In this document: in pieces, positions 6,011-8,407 of the stretch
How the letters are laid out: every line of letters begins with the position of its first letter
How positions within the stretch are numbered: position 1 is the stretch's first letter
NCBI GenBank assembly: GCA_018712425.1
Contig: DVHA01000226.1
Span: 1-8,407, forward strand
Origin: Candidatus Faecivivens stercoravium
GTDB lineage: Bacteria > Bacillota > Clostridia > Oscillospirales > Ruminococcaceae
Length of the DNA: 8,407 nucleotides
Direction of reading: 5' to 3'
The notes under the pieces: generated by a model
What the model was told of the DNA's origin: nothing
Seen by the model: only the letters and a program-made list of their open reading frames with translations
The model's database searches: none
Program-made: the position numbers and the translations under genes

Positions 6011-6946
6011 ATGCAGATCCCATGGAACACGCTCCCGCCCGGCAGCCGGACGGACTACACCCTCGAAATCGAACCCGGGAAAACAATCCCCGTTACCGTC
6101 CTCAAAGGGGCCGCCCCCGGCAAAACCCTCGCCGTTTCGGCGGGCGTCCACGGCTGCGAGTATGTCGGCATCCAGACGGCCAGGCGGCTCCCTGCCCTCA
6201 TCCGGCCGGAGAAAATCCACGGGACGCTGGTGCTGCTCCCCCTTTTAAACGCGGGCGGGCTGTTCCGGGGCGTCCGGCAGGTAATGCCGGAAGACGGCAA
6301 AGACCTCAACCGGGTCTTCCCCGGGGATCCTGCCGGCAGCTTTTCCCAAAAGCTTGCCGCCGTCATTGAGAGGGAAATCTACCCCGCCATTGATTTCCTT
6401 CTCGATCTGCACGGCGGGGATATGAACGAAGAGCTGACGCCGGTCATCTTCTACCCGGCGGCGGCAGAACCGGCGGTCACCAGGGCAGCGCTGGAAGCGG
6501 CCAAACGGCTCTCCCCGGCCCTGCTGGTGGCATCCCAGGCGAAAACCGGCCCTTACAGCTATGCCGCTCGGAAAGGCATCCCGGCCATCCTGCTGGAACG
6601 GGGCGGCCTCGGGCGCTGGACCGAGCAGGAAGTCAGCCAGGATATCGAAGATATCCTGCGGCTGATGGCGCACCTGGGGATGACCGGCGGGGCGGACAAC
6701 CCCCTCCCCCACCGGATGATTGACGACGCCGTATATGAAGCAGCGCCGGAAGACGGGTTCTGGTACCCTTTCACCGCCGCCGGCAGCCGGGTAAAGGCGG
6801 GGCAGGCGCTGGGGGAATTGCAGCGGCTGGACGGGACGCCCATCAAAACCTTCACCGCCCGCTGGGACGGGGTTATCCTTTATCACACCGTCTCCCTCGG
6901 CGCCGCGAAGGGAGACCCGCTCATCGCCTATGGGAAATGGGAATAA
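6011..6946 (+). CDS. Succinylglutamate desuccinylase/aspartoacylase (AstE/AspA) family zinc hydrolase
   Basis: A 311-residue cytosolic enzyme of the M14-like AstE/AspA family (Pfam PF04952), which cleaves N-acyl amino acids or related amides with one zinc ion. The zinc ligands are visible: His47 and Glu50 in GVHGCEY, and His134 in DLHGGD. DLNRVFPG (98-105) supplies the substrate-binding Asn-Arg pair, and Glu196 in LLERGG is the likely catalytic acid/base. The N-terminal part is the hydrolase core. Residues from about 240 form the small beta domain, with the usual GSRVKAGQALGEL turn. There is no signal peptide. The start ATG has an excellent AAAAGGAGG (5996-6004) 6 nt upstream. No clear promoter lies in the 72 nt between the hppA terminator and the gene, so its transcription source is unclear. 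The substrate cannot be told from sequence; there is no ast-operon context, so arginine succinyltransferase catabolism is not supported. Confidence 0.88.
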   Translation: MQIPWNTLPPGSRTDYTLEIEPGKTIPVTVLKGAAPGKTLAVSAGVHGCEYVGIQTARRLPALIRPEKIHGTLVLLPLLNAGGLFRGVRQVMPEDGKDLNRVFPGDPAGSFSQKLAAVIEREIYPAIDFLLDLHGGDMNEELTPVIFYPAAAEPAVTRAALEAAKRLSPALLVASQAKTGPYSYAARKGIPAILLERGGLGRWTEQEVSQDIEDILRLMAHLGMTGGADNPLPHRMIDDAVYEAAPEDGFWYPFTAAGSRVKAGQALGELQRLDGTPIKTFTARWDGVILYHTVSLGAAKGDPLIAYGKWE

Positions 6947-6983
6947 ACCGGGAAAATCCTGTTTCGTTTTAATCCGGTCTCCC

Positions 6984-7012
6984 TTGACATAACCATTTAT
7001 CTAATGTAAAAT
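6984..7012 (+). promoter_or_regulatory. Promoter upstream of the exported repeat protein
   Basis: Perfect TTGACA (6984-6989), 17-nt spacer, TAAAAT (7007-7012). The start would be near 7019, at a near-palindrome TACTATATGGTA (7020-7031). A terminator hairpin follows only about 16 nt downstream, so the product is either a very short RNA or an attenuated leader for the gene at 7209. A weaker alternative promoter for that gene is TTGGAA (7155-7160), 16 nt, TAAAAC (7177-7182). Confidence 0.7.
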
Positions 7013-7034
7013 ATAGAAGTACTATATGGTATAT

Positions 7035-7074
7035 GCACCGCTGGAGAGGGCCGTTTCCGCGGTGCTTTTCTTTT
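7035..7074 (+). terminator. Intrinsic terminator between the hydrolase and exported-protein genes
   Basis: GCACCGC (7035-7041) pairs with GCGGTGC (7059-7065), extended by GGA/TCC (7043-7045 with 7056-7058), and is followed at once by TTTTCTTTT. It could end the transcript of the upstream hydrolase gene, or act on the short transcript from the promoter at 6984. Confidence 0.75.
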
Positions 7075-7080
7075 GCCCTC

Positions 7081-7098
7081 CCGGATACCGGTATCCGG
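7081..7098. promoter_or_regulatory. 18-bp perfect palindrome, possible operator
   Basis: CCGGATACCGGTATCCGG is identical to its own reverse complement with no spacer. It lies just after the terminator and about 110 bp before the exported-protein start codon. Gapless symmetry of this length suits a homodimeric DNA-binding protein better than an RNA hairpin. The binding protein is unknown. Confidence 0.45.
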
Positions 7099-7208
7099 TT
7101 GTCAAAAAATTTTTCTCCCGCTGCAACAAATCTGATTTCCCATCTGTATACCGTTTGGAACGGTTCAAACCGGCCATAAAACTTCCACTAAGAAAGGAAA
7201 TGAACAGG

Positions 7209-8114
7209 ATGAAAAAACTGACAACCTTTCTGCTCTGCCTCTCGCTGGCCCTTACCGCCGCCCTGCCGGCTGCCGCCGGGGAGGTGCCCGCCATGCAAAC
7301 CGGTACGGAAACCACCGCCATCGGCATGCCGAACCCCTTTACCGACTGTAAAGACGCCCAGGAGGCTGCCGCCATCACCGGGTTCCCGTTTACACTGCCT
7401 GAACCGCCCGCCGGATACACCGGACCGGCGGTCAGCGTCCTGGACCGGCAGATGGCCCAGGCAATCTTCCGGAATGAAGCGGGACAAACCCTCACCTTCC
7501 GAAAAGAAGCCGGCAGCGCCGATATCAGCGGCGACTACAACGTCTATCCGGAAGTTGTGACAATGGAAGGGCCTGACGGCTGTACGCTGACCCTGAAGGG
7601 GGAAAACGGCCGTTACCATCTGGCAATCTGGACGCTGGACGGCTACAGCTATTCGGTTCACAGTGAAGAAGGGATGGAGGCCGCTGCCGCCGCCGGTTTT
7701 GCCGATGCCATGACGGAGGCCGGCACGGAAATCCCCAACCCCTTTACCGAATTCGACAGGCTAAGCGACGCGGAAGAGGCGGCCGGATTCCCGGTTTCGG
7801 CCCCTGCCAGCGTCCCCGGCAGCGACAGCCGCATCTTCCGCGTCGGGGCCGGCATGATTGAAATCCTCTATCAAAACGGGGAGGAAACGGCCGCCGTCAT
7901 CCGCAAATCGGCGGGTGACGAAGATAATTCGGGCGATTATACCGCTTATCCCGAGGAAAAAACCATCCGGTCCGGCGGCCGGACGGTGACGCTGAAAGGA
8001 GAAGACGGGCTGTATACCCTTGCCGTCTGGAGCGAAGGCGGTTACGCCTATTCGGTCCGGGCCGAAGGGCTGACCCGGGCCGAAATGACCGCCCTGGTCC
8101 GCAGGGTCCGGTAA
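7209..8114 (+). CDS. Exported protein with two tandem DUF4367-like repeats
   Basis: A 301-residue predicted exported protein. Residues 1-24 form a type I signal peptide (MKK, hydrophobic core, then Ala-rich region with likely cleavage near AAAG-E); no lipobox follows. Two homologous domains follow, about 40-166 and 175-300. Each runs PNPFT (41-45; 176-180), an EAA-type helix and GFP (58-60; 193-195), then SGDY-x-x-YPE (107-115; 241-249), TLKGE-x-G (128-134; 261-267) and Y-x-YSV (146-150; 279-283). This pattern matches the DUF4367-type domains common in exported or sporulation/anti-sigma-linked proteins of Bacillota. The repeats differ enough to be an old duplication. The start ATG 7209 is chosen because AAAGGA lies about 10 nt upstream and the signal peptide follows directly; the frame is open from 7026 but that extension overlaps a terminator. 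The biochemical role is unknown. Confidence 0.8.
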   Translation: MKKLTTFLLCLSLALTAALPAAAGEVPAMQTGTETTAIGMPNPFTDCKDAQEAAAITGFPFTLPEPPAGYTGPAVSVLDRQMAQAIFRNEAGQTLTFRKEAGSADISGDYNVYPEVVTMEGPDGCTLTLKGENGRYHLAIWTLDGYSYSVHSEEGMEAAAAAGFADAMTEAGTEIPNPFTEFDRLSDAEEAAGFPVSAPASVPGSDSRIFRVGAGMIEILYQNGEETAAVIRKSAGDEDNSGDYTAYPEEKTIRSGGRTVTLKGEDGLYTLAVWSEGGYAYSVRAEGLTRAEMTALVRRVR

Positions 8115-8120
8115 ACGGGC

Positions 8121-8407
8121 GTGGAAACCGTTTATCTACAGGGCGGGAGGTTCCGCCGCCTCCTCCGGCTGTTTGCCGCCGCCCTCCGTCCCGCCCACAG
8201 CCGGACGGCGGAGGCGGAGCACCTCCCCTTCGCCGTCGAAGAGACGGTCTACCTCTCCTACTGGGGGGAAATGGCGGAAATCACCTATTCCGGCGAAGGG
8301 AAGAGCTGTTCCTACCGGGTGTCGGCGGGCAGCGGGGACAATTCCGGCGACTACAACGCCTATCCCGAAGAATCCCGGCTGGAGCTGGGCGGCATCCCGG
8401 TCACGGC
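8121..8407 (+). CDS. Partial gene: third, divergent DUF4367-like domain, truncated by window end
   Basis: An open frame of at least 95 codons that runs off the right edge. It encodes TAEAEHLPFAVEETVYLSYW, then SAGSGDNSGDYNAYPEE, nearly the same as SAGDEDNSGDYTAYPEE in the second repeat of the preceding protein. The frame is the same as that of the preceding gene, separated only by its TAA (8112-8114). The proposed start is GTG 8121, which has no visible ribosome binding site, so translation would have to be coupled to the upstream stop. The N-terminus (FRRLLRLFAAALRP) is Arg-rich, lacks a signal peptide, and lacks the PNPFT segment of the other repeats. It could be a real coupled gene, a decayed third repeat of one ancestral gene, or a different start could apply. 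Codons differ from the other repeats, so it is not a recent copy. Confidence 0.55.
   Translation, partial: METVYLQGGRFRRLLRLFAAALRPAHSRTAEAEHLPFAVEETVYLSYWGEMAEITYSGEGKSCSYRVSAGSGDNSGDYNAYPEESRLELGGIPVT

Noticed and set aside
6948..6978. ACCGG/CCGGT pairing after the hydrolase gene as its terminator
   Set aside because: 5-bp stem with a 21-nt loop and no U-tract; the hairpin at 7035-7074 is a far better terminator.
7026..7208. Longer N-terminus for the exported protein from ATG 7026
   Set aside because: It would run through a terminator hairpin and an 18-bp palindrome and bury the signal peptide; ATG 7209 has its own ribosome binding site.

Overview
This is a GC-rich bacterial chromosomal window. 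AGGAGG-type ribosome binding sites, TTG and GTG starts, sigma-A-like promoters (TTGACA/TATACT, TTGGCA/TATAAT) and intrinsic terminators point to Bacillota. The gene families (DUF1538 with a PII-like partner, a CofE-like protein without visible F420 genes, a K+-independent proton pyrophosphatase, DUF4367-like exported repeats) suggest an anaerobic Clostridia- or Negativicutes-type organism. That assignment is inference; there is no rRNA or other phylogenetic marker in the window.

Left part, minus strand (1-3324). A CofE-like (F420-0:gamma-glutamyl ligase family) gene at 2527-3324 is followed by a separate operon. That operon has a clear promoter (2397-2426), a duplicated DUF1538 membrane protein (816-2342) and, 15 nt after it, a protein of two tandem PII-like domains (93-800). 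It ends at a GC-rich hairpin (58-80). The two operon genes look like one unit: a putative transporter and its cytosolic sensor.

Middle (3325-5938). A 479-nt divergent intergenic region carries a textbook promoter and a roughly 215-nt structured leader in front of hppA, a complete 695-residue membrane pyrophosphatase. The leader holds several perfect hairpins, a possible loop pseudoknot and a terminator-like stem, so it is the best candidate here for an undescribed regulatory RNA. hppA ends at a strong intrinsic terminator.

Right part, plus strand (5939-8407). A zinc-dependent AstE/AspA-type hydrolase (6011-6946) is followed by a compact promoter, terminator and palindrome region. Next comes an exported protein with two DUF4367-like repeats (7209-8114). 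After its stop, in the same frame, a third and divergent copy of the repeat begins and runs off the window (8121-8407).

No mobile element, CRISPR array, tRNA or rRNA was seen. The genes do not form one pathway. The common theme is membrane energetics and transport (hppA, DUF1538/PII) beside accessory and exported functions.
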